From Elymus sibiricus (lineage: Eukaryota > Streptophyta > Magnoliopsida > Poales > Poaceae), in contig CM077674.1 in assembly GCA_039707655.1 (NCBI GenBank), positions 237,313,904 to 237,377,903 on the forward strand: a DNA stretch of 64,000 nucleotides. Direction: 5' to 3'. This document shows, piece by piece, positions 45,649 to 58,262 of this stretch; position 1 is the first letter of the stretch; the number at the start of each line of letters is the position of its first letter. A program made the position numbers and the translations under genes. The notes beneath the pieces are model-generated. The model had not been told where the DNA came from. It did not search any database and was given only the letters and a program-made list of their open reading frames with translations.

Positions 45649-48600
45649 ACTAGAGTCAATAATCTAGTTAATGCTAATGCACTTTACACCTATGGCACAC
45701 TGGTGTAAAATATGCTTCGCATGTGGTATAGCCTGATGTCCAACGGATCTGACAACTTCAGCTCCGTGTGTATCTTTGCATATCCTCGCGTTTTCACGCT
45801 TTCACAAAATTCTTATTTTGTGTGGACTTGGCTTTGTATATATGTGAATCATTTGTCGAAACCTGATTCCTCAGACTGAGCTATGGAGCAACTATCTGCA
45901 ATAGTGTCCCATTGACCAAAGCCTTCTTGGAACCATACTAAGTTCATGAATGAACTATATGATTCAACATCTTCTCTGTCGCTTCTAAAGCGTCAACATA
46001 CTTAGCCTTTGTTATAGAATTCGCCACAGTATCCTGTTTGGAAACAATTTCCAAACACTGTTCCACCATATTGTGTATTACACAAAACCCTTAATTTAAA
46101 TCGAAAACCACATTGAGCATTAATGAAGACTGTATCGATGTAACAACTTTACAACGAACTCTTCATAATCTACTCTTGTGAGAAAACATGTCATCAGTGC
46201 TACTCTAGTACTCAATGACATCTTTCACTGTTGTCCCATGATCATTACTTTGATCACATTGGTATCTATACTCGCAACGACTTTGGAGTATTGGACATAT
46301 CTGGTTGTTTTACATACCATGGAATACATGATTAATCCAAACACAAGAGTGTATGGAATTTCCATCATGTATTTTGCTCATCAGTGTTTTGGGACACTGA
46401 GTCTTGCAAAAACTCTTTCCATGTGACTTCGACAAGAATCACTCCTTGGCGGTTTTATGCTAAAAAGTTTCAGCATCTTGTCAATTTGTATTTATTTGCT
46501 TAGCCCCATTAGGTAAATCTATCTCCATAGATCATCATGCCTAATATCAAGGCTATTTAGCCCAAGCACTTCATCGAAAAACTATTTTCAAATGAAGTCC
46601 TAATTCGTGTCAAGAAATTTATTTCCAATTAACAATGTGTCAAGCACACAAGGTTTTTAGAAATATTATTATGCTCCCACTTACTTTCTTGAAAACACAA
46701 GCATCTTCGTTACCCATTGATGAAGTCAAACTCTTTTGACTATTTCATCAAAACGAAGATTCCAACTCCATTTTGCTCTCTTCTGTCCATTGCTGGAACT
46801 ATGAAGTATGCACATTCACTAGCATCCTCTGGATCGACAAAATACTTTGGACTGTATTACTCACAAGTCCTAGGTTGCATTCCCATCTTATGGAAATCCT
46901 TTTGGCATCCATGTTTCATATCTCATGTTTGAAATATGTATTAATTGCTAGTTTAACCCGATCTGACTTTAAGCATCGCTACGGTGAGACAATCTCATCG
47001 TAGTCAACTCCTTGAATTTGTTATTGCAACAAGTTGAGCTTTATGGATAAAACATTTTATCCACATCAGTTATAGTTCCATTAATGTTCGTTAGACTCCA
47101 AGTCTTCCGAATGGTGTATCAAGATTTCAATCTCGAATCATTTATGGAAACTATCTCGGATTGTATTGGCATTTAGCCAATTCCGGAGTCAGGGCCCATC
47201 AACGCTTCCTTGTGTATCGTAGGTATACTGTTGTCTAACAACAATATCTCGCTTGCGCACCTGAGAGGTTTGCACGAGTTTTGCCTACGTGGTTCAGCTG
47301 CAAGTTCGACCGAAGTCAATACATCTCATGTAGAGGCTTCCGTATCAGTCGCAGTAGGAAACTCTGGAATCACTTCCAAGGTCTCTTTCCTTTGACCTAA
47401 TGATGAAGATACTTGTTATCTCATCGAGTTGCACTGTCCTCCCACTCACCTTTTGCAAGAACTATTCTCTTTAAAAGCATACCATTTTGTGGCAAAACCT
47501 TTTGCCTCGGTATAGTGGTGGGGGAATACCCAATTACTTGGGATAACCTACAAAGTAGCACTTGTCTGATTTGGAATAGGTTTGTAACCATTTTACACAA
47601 TCCCCATATTCCAAATGTTAAGAAAAGATAGAACATGGTTGGGCGTACCATACCATGGCGTCATTTCAACAGATCTGATGGAGCTCTTTTCAGTGTAAAA
47701 GCCGCAGTCACTAAAGCATTACTCTAAAAGTGATAATGGCAAATTGATTTATGTCATCTTTGATCTTACCATGTCACAAATGGTTTGAATATATCTTCAC
47801 GGACTTTCCACTCACAGTGGTGTTCCGGGAGGTGTAAGTTATGAAACTCTTTTCACAACTCATCAGACATTCGCTAAACTTGTAACTCAAATATTCCTTT
47901 CAGCAATCTAATTGCAGAAACATAATTTTCTTGTTACAATAATTTCTACTTCATATTGAGAACCTTTCAAATGATTTCAAAAGATCCAGACTTGCGTCTC
48001 ATCAAGCAAATATCCATATATTTACTTGAGTCCTTTTTGAAGATAGAACAATCCACTGCTTGCAACAACATTTATTGGACTACATACATCAAAATGTATG
48101 GTCACCAATAAGTTTGTTGCTCATTCCTTATGGCCTATGAACGGTCTTTCAGTCACTTCACCTTTTGGAGGAAAGTTGCAAGTGTCAGATGATTCATAAT
48201 CAAAAGACTTCAAAAACCACCATGATGGAATTTTCCATGCGGGTTTCTCCAATGTGACCAAATGCAGTGCCACACATGTGTGGTATTCTTTTAGTCTTGC
48301 GACATTTAGCGTCAGTGTTATGGATGTATAATATTACCATCAATATTCATAACATACATCCCATCGATGATGGAAGTATGGCCCTTATGTTATTCATAAT
48401 CCTGAACAACAATTGTTCCTTTATGAACAACACCCTTGCAACAATCATTATGCAAATGGGCTAGAGTGTATAAAACTCTAAAATTAATTATGAAAGTAAA
48501 TCTTGAGGTAATGTATTATTATCAATATTCATAACATACATTTCATTCATAATGAAAGTATGGCCTTTATGTTATTCATAACTTCGAACATCAAAAGTTC

Positions 48601-50912
48601 TTTTATGAACAACCTTCTTGCAAGATCCCTTATGCAAAAGGCTAGAGTGTGTAAAACTCTAAATGAATTATGAAAATAAACACAGATGGTAATACACCGA
48701 TGGAAGGTATAGTAACATTTACTATGTTCCCTGTGTATACCTAAACCTCATTCCTGGCTAGTCTTTCAGGCCATAGTAGTTCTTACATCAAGTTGCAACA
48801 GAATGCAATCGAGTGGGTATCTTTGTGATTAACTCACAATACCCAAGAATCAGTGATTAACAATTTAATCATAATTCCCAAGAACTATATCTTTGACCAG
48901 CCTTCTATACATCAAAAACTTGTATGACATTCATACATGAGCTGGATATTCCAGTCTTCTCTCTTTTTGCCTTTATACTTCTAACAGTTTAACTTTCAGT
49001 ATTTCTCCTACTCTCAGAAGAAGCACCCAACTTAAGAGTGGCATTTAGCTCTGGACTTTCCTAGGTGTGAAATTCTTACTAACACCCTTTGAACACTTCC
49101 TTTCTCTTTAAGTTGTTGTTTTATTCACCTTTCATCATATGATAGGCGTTCTACTGGATCCCTCTCTTATCAGTCAAAAGCCCAGTAAACACTTTTACTA
49201 ATGTTTTGCAAAACAAACATTGCTTTGGATATCATATATCTTTTAGCCTTTGTTTGTCTCTGAAAATGATTTTCAGATTCCATGAATATCAAATAACTAT
49301 CCCAAACTTTCAAAGTTCGGGTCTCATGGAAGCAAACATATTGCACTTGACCATAACGGAATTCTAGCTTTTGGATCGAAGGACGAGAGTCACATGATCC
49401 ATAGCATTAGCGGGAGAATACCGAAAACATGCGATAGGAAAAAATCCTTCTCGGCACTCTTGAGGACAATCCTCACATTATGTTACCAACCGTAAAGTTT
49501 TAACCAGATATTTAACAGCTATTCAATTTTAATAGGGAAGGTGGAAACGCGAGCCATAATTCTATAACTATTATGCAAATAACACTTAGACAGTGTTCAA
49601 AATTAATTTGCACTGAGAATTAAAGAAGTTAATTCTACAGTGCGCTCCCACTCAAATCAATATCTCTCATAATTGATTGTGAGTGATTCAAGATCCACAT
49701 TTCAATTCAACGCCATTGATGTGGACATCACTGATGACGAGAATTTCAATTGGTGGGCAAACATGCCGATCACATCTCTATGTGACTCCTGTTCATCTTT
49801 CGATGGGCGTGTTCCGAGCTCAGGACGATCAAGCTAGAACGTCAAGACAACCAAGTGATCTCTCTGCGAGGTCTGACCTCACCCGCCTCACACATCCCTA
49901 ATCGTTCGTACCCATGTGGACATGGCGCACCCCGAAAAGTTAGGTGCCGTGACAGTGCTACACTTGGGAGAACACTAACTACTTGATATTTTTGTGAGAG
50001 ATCACCCTAATAAAAGCGACTACCGCGCAATCAAGAAGGGTGCATCAAAGGGATAAACATCTCAGGCAATTCATAATAGCATGATATGGTATAGCCCTTT
50101 CTGACGGAGAAGTCTTTAATTTCTTCGTCTTCGGCATTCGCGTCGGTGTTTCACCTTCGCGAAGATTGCCACCACCTTGTTGATGCACCACATAATATTG
50201 CTATCTCTATAGCTAATAAAATAAGTGCATTACATAAGGTTGACACGCGGGTCATTTAAAGTGCAATCATATGGCTCCAGCCATCATGCTGAATCATGAC
50301 ACGCAGGTCATGTTAATTTACATTGTATAGTCATCTCATACATAATCAAATTAATATGAACTCTGCTATACCACATCACATGCACATCCTGCAAAACCAA
50401 GTTAGACGCCTCTAATCAGTTTATGCAAAATTTTAATTTACGTGGCTTCTAAGGTTTCGAAACAAACCGAAGCTACCAACGTCCATCATCAAGTATGATA
50501 ATTCAAGTCGCTAGATTAACTTTGCGGGGCGTATGAAACACGAGATAATAAAATCTCGAGCCCCATACGGAACTTCGTCATACGCAAGAACCCCGTGCAG
50601 ATCATATCTGCATTGCCCTTTCATCTGCGAATTTCATCTTTCTTTTGACTATGGTAGAACCCAAAGAACTGTTAGCACTTCGTTGATCAATCAGGATCGC
50701 GGATTGCCAGAACTTTGTGAAATTCCACCATGTAGTCTCGAGATTGAGCAAACGCAAATTCTAGGGAAGCAACAAGAACATCGGGTAACAGATTTCATCT
50801 GCTACCCGCACAAATAATTTTCAGCAATAGATCTCATCTACTACCTAATTAAATTGTGCAACACCCATACATCTCATGTATTCTAGATCGCAACCTGCAT
50901 CTACGCATAGCA
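45649..50912 (-). pseudogene. Decayed copia Gag-Pol region and leader of element B
   Basis: Stretches can be aligned by eye to element A in the same order, for example the block at 46501-46620 with the RT region of A at 13070-13160, and the leader near 50391-50460 with A near 17041-17110. Stops occur every few dozen codons in all frames and no frame exceeds about 82 codons. No active-site box can be read. The region is about as long as a functional interior, so decay was by point change and small indels more than by deletion. Confidence 0.7.
48330..48690. repeat. Local duplication inside element B (period 182)
   Basis: Two copies starting near 48330 and 48512 share CAATATTCATAACATACAT (48341 and 48523), TATGTTATTCATAA, TTTATGAACAAC and GGCTAGAGTGT. 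They differ at many positions, so the duplication is older than the last move of the element. Confidence 0.8.
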
Positions 50913-50928
50913 CGGCTCATGATGCCAC
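50913..50928 (-). other. Primer-binding site of element B
   Basis: On minus GTGGCATCATGAGCC follows the 5' LTR end. It is the TGGCATC...GAGCC site used by Angela-clade elements and is intact here, in contrast with element A. Confidence 0.7.
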
Positions 50929-53079
50929 TGTAAGGGAACGCGACAGAAAACAAAAAATTTCCGCATAGCGAGCACGCCCAGGATCACTATGGAGACTGCA
51001 TACAAGGTTTGATCTTTTTCGTTACCGACTCGTAGCGCAGCGGAAGTAGAGTCGATGACGATCGGCGGTGCAGATCCCCGCAGCTAGGATTTACAACCTC
51101 CCAACCGCGAGGATGTAAACCCTTGTCTTCCCTTCGGACAGCCCTCCGGGAGGCGGTCGAACAGTCCCCCGGACGGTGTCGCGGACAGCCCTTCGGGAGG
51201 ACCTTCGAAACTCAGACGGTCACTCGGACAGCCCTTCGGGAGGACTCACAGATCTCGGACCGTCACTTGGACAGCCCTTCGGGAGGCACTCACGAACAGC
51301 CCCTCGGGCACTAAGATCGAAACTACGACCTCTCTACAGAGTTGCACACATACGGTGTCATCTATCCGGCAGGGCTTCGCCGTCCAGAACTAGTTCCCAC
51401 CGGAACCCAGACAGCCTTTCGGCTCTACGAAAAACTCTTTTCGTGGGAGGGAGAGAGAGAACCAGCAAAGCATGGTATGTGTATGAGAGAATTCATGAGG
51501 AAATGGCAGCCATATGACCTCCTATTTATAGGATAGCCAAGGGGTAGAAATGTCACACAAAAAACCCCAAAGTGCCCTTGGCATATTCCTTTCCAAAAAG
51601 GAATATGCCATATGGGAGTGCCATGTGGAGCTCCATGGTGGAGCTCCACCCTTGGCCGGCCACACCCCAAGGGGGTCCCCCCCCCCATGAGGTGTCTTGC
51701 TCCCATTCCTCTTCTAGAAGCCTTTTGGAATATCCAAAAAAGATGCTTCTCCAAAAAATCCAAAATCTGCTTTCACTATTCACGATGACATTTTTCAGCG
51801 TCCGAACGAACTGAAAATATTGATGTGGGCTTAGAACATTTCCAGTACCCACTAAAATAATTTTCAACGCGTTCTGGAACAATTCCAGTTTAGTGATTTC
51901 ATCTGCGAAAAGCATCTGAAGCGGTTCCGGCAGCTCCGGAACATTTCCGGTTTTCATCTCCGAAAATTCCAGAAAGTTTCCAGAACGATTCTGGCACCCT
52001 CCAAGAATTATCAGGCATGTGCCGAAACCATTTTGACTTTATGGTATACCCCGAAACAACTTTTCGGTTTCACCGGAACTATTCCGATATTCTCTCCGGA
52101 ACGTTTCCGTTTCGTCCGAAACTTTTTCGGTGATTTTCTCTCAGACTCCCTGTCTAGTATTCAGCAGATAGATGACCCTTAAGCGTGTGACCCTATAGGT
52201 TCAGTGAAGTATAGACATGAGCCGGAACCCCTTCCGATCAATGATCAACATCGAAGCCGTGGACACCCATATTGACCCCTATACCCACACGAATGAATAT
52301 TCGAGTGAACCTCCAGTTGCCGTGTGCTATTCCAGTTGCTTCGCGATATGTTACAAATACCGGAGGTGAGATTTATGCATCCCCGTGGATCAACAACTTG
52401 TCCACTATGCAAGTTACCCCGTTACCGGCATTGTTCTCTTTTCTCGTTTCCGTGTTCCGGCATCCCCGTGATCAAATCACAAAGTGTCTGGCCAGACGAT
52501 GATGGATACCGTAACACCGAGAGGGCCCAGAGATATCTCTCCATCGTCGGAGGAGCAAATCCCAATCTTGAGCTATCAAGTTACTTGACATACTTTCCCA
52601 TGAACCCGTAAGCCGCCGTAATAGCCATCCATTTACGGATGACGTTTAACAAACCCCAAAGTTCATGAATCAAGCACGAAGGAACTCAATACTCTCATGG
52701 TCTAAGGAATTATGCAAACATTAACTTCTCTGTGTTATTAACCATTAACTTATGACGAATGTATCTCATAGCATAACATCAATCGGGTCGATTCAACACA
52801 AGTGTTCTACCAACATTGTGCCCTCAAAGTTGCCGGCATAGTCATGCCCATGATCAGGAAAACAGAACCATCATGCAACACTTGAGCTAGTCTTAGAGGC
52901 CAGACTAGGAATACTTTTTACCGTTTATTATTCCACACGTGCATATGAGTCTTCCTCCGAGCCTCGTGGTTATTGTAGACTCGAGAACCATAGCAGTTAT
53001 AGCATGAAACATAAACATAATTATGAACACGGAGATAAATAATAGCATTTATTATTGCCTCTAGGGCATATCTCCTACA
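50929..53079 (-). repeat. 5' LTR of element B (2151 bp)
   Basis: It starts TGTAAGGGAACGCG and ends CATATCTCCTACA. It is two bases longer than its partner because of a longer C run near 51680. Identity with the 3' LTR is about 99.35%. Confidence 0.95.
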
Positions 53080-53084
53080 CGCAG
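53080..53084. repeat. Target-site duplication of element B, right copy
   Basis: CGCAG, identical to 43482-43486. Beyond it the LTR of H resumes with ATGGTTTGAGAA. Confidence 0.9.
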
Positions 53085-54484
53085 ATGGTTTGAGAATTTG
53101 GGGGCTGAAAGGGAAGGTGGTTCCATCCAGGTAGTGATGGACTTGGGTTCCCGACACCCCCTGAGTGACATCTTGTGGCGGAGCGACAGGGCAAGTTGAG
53201 ACCACCCAGGAGAGAGGTGGGCCTGGCCCTGGTCGTCGTCCATGGTTATTTTCAAAATAACATGCTTAACGAGATTGGATATTTGATCTGAGTTAACCGC
53301 TGGCCTTATACGCACTAACCAACTACGCGGGTAAGATATGGGCTCCCGACGTCATAGTATCAGCCAAAGCTCTCTAGACGTCAGCGACTTAGCGGCACGC
53401 GCCTGATTGGACGAGACCACTCACACTTGTATTAAGGGGGTGGTAGTATGCTTCTGGCCGCCCTCGCAACGTGCAGGAGCGCAAAGGGCGATGGTCCAAG
53501 ACCCCTGCACACATAGGATTTAGTCCGGCGGGCTGACCTCTCTGTTGAGCCTAGGTAGGGTTGCGATGTGTTGATCATCCGAGGACGGCAGTCTTGCCAG
53601 AGGTGTCAAGCGTGTTGGGGAATATGTGGTGCACCCCTGTAGGGAAGTTTATCTATTCGAATAGCCGTGTCCCTCGGTAAAAGGATGACTTGGAGTTGTA
53701 TTCCGACCTCTAACAACTAGAACTAGATACTTAATAAAACACACCCTTACAAGTGCCAGATACAACCCGGTGATCGCTCTCCTACAGGGTGACGAGGAGA
53801 GGATCGTCGGGTAGGATTATGCTATACGTTGATACTTGGTTAACTTACCATCTACTCTCTTCCCCTGCTTCAAGATGGAGGCTGCCAGAAGCGTAGTCTT
53901 TGATAGGACTAGCTTCTTCCCCCCGCTTATTCCGGCATTCTATAGTTTAGTCCACAGATACTACCCCCTTTCTTTTGATACTGATGCATAATTAGTATAG
54001 ATCTGATGTAAGTCTTGCGAGTACTTTTGATGAGTACTCACGGTTGCTTTGCTCCCCCTTTTTCCCCTTTACCCGATTGCTGCGATCAAATGGTGGATCC
54101 CAGGAGCCAGCTGCCCCCCGCTGAAGGCTACTACTACCCCGACGGAGCATACTACTTTGTGGAGGACGCCGACGGCCAGGAGTAGTTAGGAGGCTCCCAT
54201 GCAGGAGGCATATGCCCTTTTGATCTATGTATCTCAGTTTGTGCTAGCCTTCTTAAGGCAAAACTTGTTGACTTATGTCTGTACTCAGATATTGTTGCTC
54301 CCGCTGACTCGTTTGTTATCGAGCTTATGTATTTGAGCCCTCGAGGCCCCTGGCTTGTAATATGGAGCTTGTATTACTTAATGTTGTGTTTAGAGTTGTG
54401 TTGTGATATCTTCCCATGAGTCCCTAATCGGGTCGTACACGTTTGCGTGTATGATTAGTGTACGATCAAATCGGGGGCGTCACA

Positions 54485-54557
54485 ATCATAAAGTGGAATA
54501 ATGATCCAAAATATAATAAATACTTATATGAAAACATGATGCAAAATGGACGTAACA
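54485..54557 (-). repeat. Terminal fragment of an Athila-type LTR
   Basis: On minus it starts TGTTACGTCCATTTTGCATC, very close to the LTR start seen at 42278. Only 73 bases are left because H inserted here and the far side was lost. Confidence 0.6.
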
Positions 54558-54946
54558 GCTCTCTCGTGTAAACATTAGAAGATCTCTGAAGACTTGGCGT
54601 GCCCCAAGGGTTTGATATAACAAGCATGTCTCTCTTCCATTGGCAACTGACCACATGTAACCCTAGGTTCCCCTGGCGTCTATATAAACCAGAGGGTTTT
54701 AGGCCGTAGGGGCATAATCATACACATTACGATCACCTTAGGGTTTCAAACATCCAATCTCGAGGTAGATCAACCTTGTACTTTGTACATCCACATGTCA
54801 ATATAATCAAGCAGGACATAGGGTGTTACCTCCTAGAGAGGGGCCAAACCTGGGTAGAATCGTCTCCCTCATTTCCTGTTAGCCACCGATCCAAGATCCA
54901 CAGTTCATGACCCCCTACCCGCGATCCGCCGGTTTTGACACCGACA
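54558..54946 (+). repeat. 3' portion of a gypsy LTR
   Basis: It holds a TATA box, a leader rich in TAGGGTTT-like words, the AATCAAGCAGGACATAGGG box and the end GATCCGCCGGTTTTGACACC...GACA, a familiar grass gypsy LTR end. The start is cut off. What follows is not a primer-binding site, so it is a 3' or solo LTR. Confidence 0.6.
54681..54688 (+). promoter_or_regulatory. TATA box in the gypsy LTR fragment
   Basis: TATATAAA in the context GGCGTCTATATAAACCAG, with transcription expected about 30 bases downstream in the GGGTTTTAGGCCG region. Typical placement for the promoter of this LTR type. Confidence 0.55.
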
Positions 54947-56383
54947 CTCAGTAGTTCTTACTCAACCTATTACGAGTAAACATGTATGTGATGACAATTA
55001 GAGATTGTAGTTGCTCATGCCATGCTTAAGTAGCTAGGAGTTGATAATATGTTATCTTGTGTGTCAACATGTATTAAAATGATTGTGATGTAGTATGTTT
55101 GGATGGTATCCTCCTCTGAAGAATTCAAGTGGTTTGACTTGGCACATGTTCATCCATGTAACCGATTCAACCCAATATCTTCTCCACGATATTTATGTTC
55201 AGAGTGTTTATATCCTCCTCATGCTCATGTTCAATATTAATTATTCAAAATGCATGATTATGACCGTTGTCGCTCTCTAGTTGGTCGCTTCTCAATCTTA
55301 ATGCTAACCTTCGTCTGTACTAAGTGGAATGCTGCTTGTGCATCCAAAATCCTGAAACAAAGTTGTGCCATAAGAGTCCACCATATCTACCTATATGTGG
55401 TATTACCCCGTTGTCCTAAGTAAATTTGCACGCACCATCACTAAATCTTCAAATGAACATCCATTTTGTGTACCCGTACCGCTCATGGAGCGACAGGGTG
55501 GTCAATATCTTCCATGCTAAGTGTACTTTACTAACCGACGAGAGTTTATTCACTCGTTAACTTTGAGGGAGGCTGGTAAATGGGATGCCCAGTCCTGCTT
55601 AACTTAAAGAAAATAAATATAAAACTCCCCAGGGAAAGTTGACTGATTGGAGGGCACCCGTGGATTCGGCTAGCCATGGCTTGTGTTTGTATGGTTGTTG
55701 GGGGAGCAAAACCTTTTTGGTTATGGGAACCACCATTAATGTGTTTAGCATGGAAGACATTGTAAACCTTTGGCATGACGTTAAGAGGAAAAGTGCACCA
55801 CCCAAAATGCAATTATCTCTGTTTTAAAATCATAAGCGCTGGCACCTCAGCAAATCTCTGCTTCCCACTGTGAAGGGCCATTCTTTTACTTTCATGTCAT
55901 TTACTTTTATTGTTGAGTCACCACCTTCTCATTCAAGCACCAATTCAGAGAGCGCTATTGTCATTCTTAGTTTAACATGCATTTTGTCTAGTTAATGTTG
56001 GGGGAGAGCATAAATGGATATCTTCTACCCTAAATTACAATGTGTAGCCGCCACTTGAAATTCAGAGGTGCTCTACATTTATGTTTTGCGGTTTTAGAAA
56101 GGGCTGCGAGATACCATTCTATCATATTGCAACATGGTTGTTTTGAAAATATGTTAGAACATCAGATATATTATTATCACTCTCAAGTTTATTATGTCAT
56201 TGGCATGGATAATGAGTTATAAATGTTATCATATATGTGGTTAGTTCATAATCTTTGCTGAAAACTCTGTACTAGTTAAGCTTATATACGGCAACAGATC
56301 AAAATAGTTTTTAATTTTTTTGTCACTTTTAGTTTGTCAACTGAATTGCTTGAGGACAAGCAATGAGTTAAGCTTGGGGGAGT
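54947..56383 (+). mobile_element. Element K: 3' internal region of an Athila-type element
   Basis: Non-coding, AT-rich sequence that ends in the tract AAGCTTGGGGGAGT and runs into a TGATATGTC LTR start at 56384, the same structure as S at 1711-1728. No frame has a recognisable product; an env-like region is expected here in Athila elements but cannot be read. Confidence 0.6.
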
Positions 56384-57442
56384 TGATATGTCTCGAACGT
56401 ATTGAATTTTACAAATACTTTTCTCTCTTGTTTTGGACTCTAATTTGCATGATTTGAATGATAATAACCCGGACCGACGCTGTTTTCAGTAGAACTACCT
56501 TGGTGTTGTTTTTTGTGCATAAATAAAAGTTCTTGGAATTGGACGAAATTATACAGAGAATTATTTTAGAATATAGAAAAAATATTGGCAAAAAGATCTA
56601 CTGGAGGGGAGCCACCGCAGAGCCACAAGCTAAGGTGGCGCCTCCTAGGGCGCGCCACCCAGGCTTGTGGGCCCCATGGGACTCCGTTTTCCCTACCTCC
56701 AAGTCCATAAGTACCGTCTTCCCGAGAAAAAAATCAGAGAGAAAGTTTCGTCGCATTTTACAATAGTGAGCCGCCGCCACCTCATATTCTTCAACAGGAG
56801 GCTTGATCTGGAGTCCGTTCGGGGCTCTGGAGAGGGTAAATAGTTGTCGCCGTCATCACCAACCCTTGTCCATCAACAATTTCATGATGCTCACCACCGG
56901 GAGTGAGTAATCTCTTCATAGGCTTGCTGGACGGTCATGGAGTTGGATGAAATTGATCATGTAATCGAGTCAATTTGTTAGGGCTTGATCCCTAGTCCAC
57001 TATGTTCTGAGATTGATTTTGCTATAACTTTGCTATGCTTAATGCTTGCCAGTAGGGCCTGAGTGCCATGATTTCATATCTGAACCCTTTATGTTTCCAT
57101 CAATATATTTGAGTTCTTGATCCTATCGCTAGTCATATGCACTTGCTATTGTTCTGATCCGTAGACCCCAAGGTGATAATAATTGGGATACTCTTTGGGG
57201 ATGACTGTAATTCGAGGAGTTCATGTATTCACCATATGTTAATGCTTTGATCCGGTTATCTATTTAAAGGAGGCCTTAATTACCCATCGATTTTTGTAAG
57301 GACCTAGCTCCACGATGGTAGGACAAAATATGGCATGCAAGTTCTTATTATAAGCATGTATGACTATATACAGAATACATGCCTACATACAATTGATGAA
57401 TTTCAGCTATTGTGTATCGCTCGAGGTTGTGACTGTTACTAT
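56384..57442 (+). repeat. 3' LTR of element K, right-truncated
   Basis: It starts TGATATGTCTCGAACG and has typical LTR content (AGGGCTTGATCCCTAG, TGCTATAACTTTGCTATGC). It stops near 57442 where copia coding sequence on the other strand begins; the usual GGGTCATCA end is absent. Confidence 0.65.
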
Positions 57443-57753
57443 GCACTCTTCACATCCATTTGTTGCAACTTGAAATTATGATGAGAGGCATATGCAAGCA
57501 ATATGTGAATATATTCAAGGCGAGCAACGGGAGCAAAGGTTTCACCGTAGTCGATACCCTCGACTTGGGAGTAGCCTTGAGCTACCAATCTTGCCTTGTT
57601 GCGAATTACAACACCATTCACATATTGTTTGTTCTTTACGATCCATTTGGTTCTAATGAAATTATGGTTCTCCTTTGGCCTTGGCACCAATTGCCACACC
57701 TTGTTGCGCTCGAAGTTGTTGAGTTCATCATGCATGGCTTCTAGCCAATCCAA
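57443..57753 (-). pseudogene. RT N-terminal part of element F
   Basis: About 104 codons: [40 protein letters not shown] and [10 protein letters not shown], ending at the first catalytic aspartate of RT. The YVDD box is gone. The open frame is undamaged up to the junction. Confidence 0.85.
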
Positions 57754-58262
57754 GTCCTCGAGCGCCTCATGTACCTTTTGGGGCTCAATGAAAGAAGCAA
57801 ATGTGTGATGTTCACAAAAGTTTGTTAATTGTCTATGATTAGTTACCCCTTTTGTAGGCTTTGAAAGACGTTCTCCATAACATGTTCTTGACGTTTAGGT
57901 GTGGAAGAAATCTTGGCGGCACGACGCTCTAAAAGCTCTTCAATAGGGACTTGAGGAGCATCATCTTGATCATCTTGTGCGCGTCTTGAGCTTGCTCTTA
58001 ACCTTGAGATTGCTCAGAGTACAAACCTGATCTTGGGCATCATTTGGTGAACCACCATCATCATGTGGTTGATCTTGCCCTTGATCTTGCTCACTTGGAT
58101 GAGGGCCTTCACTTTATTCTTCGGAAGCGTGTGGGTCATGGGTTGGTGATGGTTCCACTTGTGTAGAACATTGTCCTTCTCCTTCGGCCACAAGGGGTTC
58201 CTAAATGGGTAGGATTTGACTAATACCCATTCTTCTTATGGCTTGGGGAGGAATTCCATCAC
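57754..58262 (-). pseudogene. Integrase-RT linker of element F
   Basis: Degraded, low-complexity sequence between the integrase and RT blocks. Acidic and glutamine-rich codons can be guessed on minus (repeated GATCAAGATG-like units on that strand), as in the linker of C. No domain. Confidence 0.5.

Larger units (their letters stand above)
43487..53079 (-). mobile_element. Element B: complete, non-coding copia element
   Basis: It is 9593 bp with two nearly identical LTRs (14 substitutions and one 2-base C-run change), a primer-binding site, a polypurine tract and a perfect 5-bp target duplication. The interior follows the layout of an Angela-clade copia element on minus but has no usable frame. 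Its young LTRs show recent movement, which must have used proteins from another element. Confidence 0.9.
33453..54484 (+). mobile_element. Element H: LARD-like non-autonomous gypsy element (Sukkula/Erika type)
   Basis: It has a truncated 5' LTR (33453-35968), primer-binding site, a 3.48-kb internal region without coding frames, polypurine tract and a 3' LTR that runs 39452-54484 with two insertions. Without them the 3' LTR is about 3.9 kb. Long LTRs around a conserved non-coding 3.5-kb core define LARDs, best known from barley (Sukkula). LTR ends are TGTGACACCCC and GGCGTCACA, forming an inverted pair. Sampled LTR divergence is about 3.7%. Confidence 0.75.
39452..54484 (+). repeat. 3' LTR of element H, interrupted by two insertions
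   Basis: Three pieces belong to it: 39452-40761, 42284-43486 and 53085-54484, about 3.9 kb in sum. The first piece (AT-rich, then GC-rich from 39900) has no counterpart in the 5' LTR because that end was deleted. It ends GGGGGCGTCACA at 54484; ATCAT follows as the probable target sequence. Confidence 0.8.

Noticed and set aside
46178..48464. Frames of 60-82 codons on + in the interior of B
   Set aside because: They are antisense to the decayed copia pol and have no conserved words.
55639..55827. A 62-codon frame as env remnant of element K
   Set aside because: No signal peptide, membrane segment or known env word can be seen, and the length is within chance.
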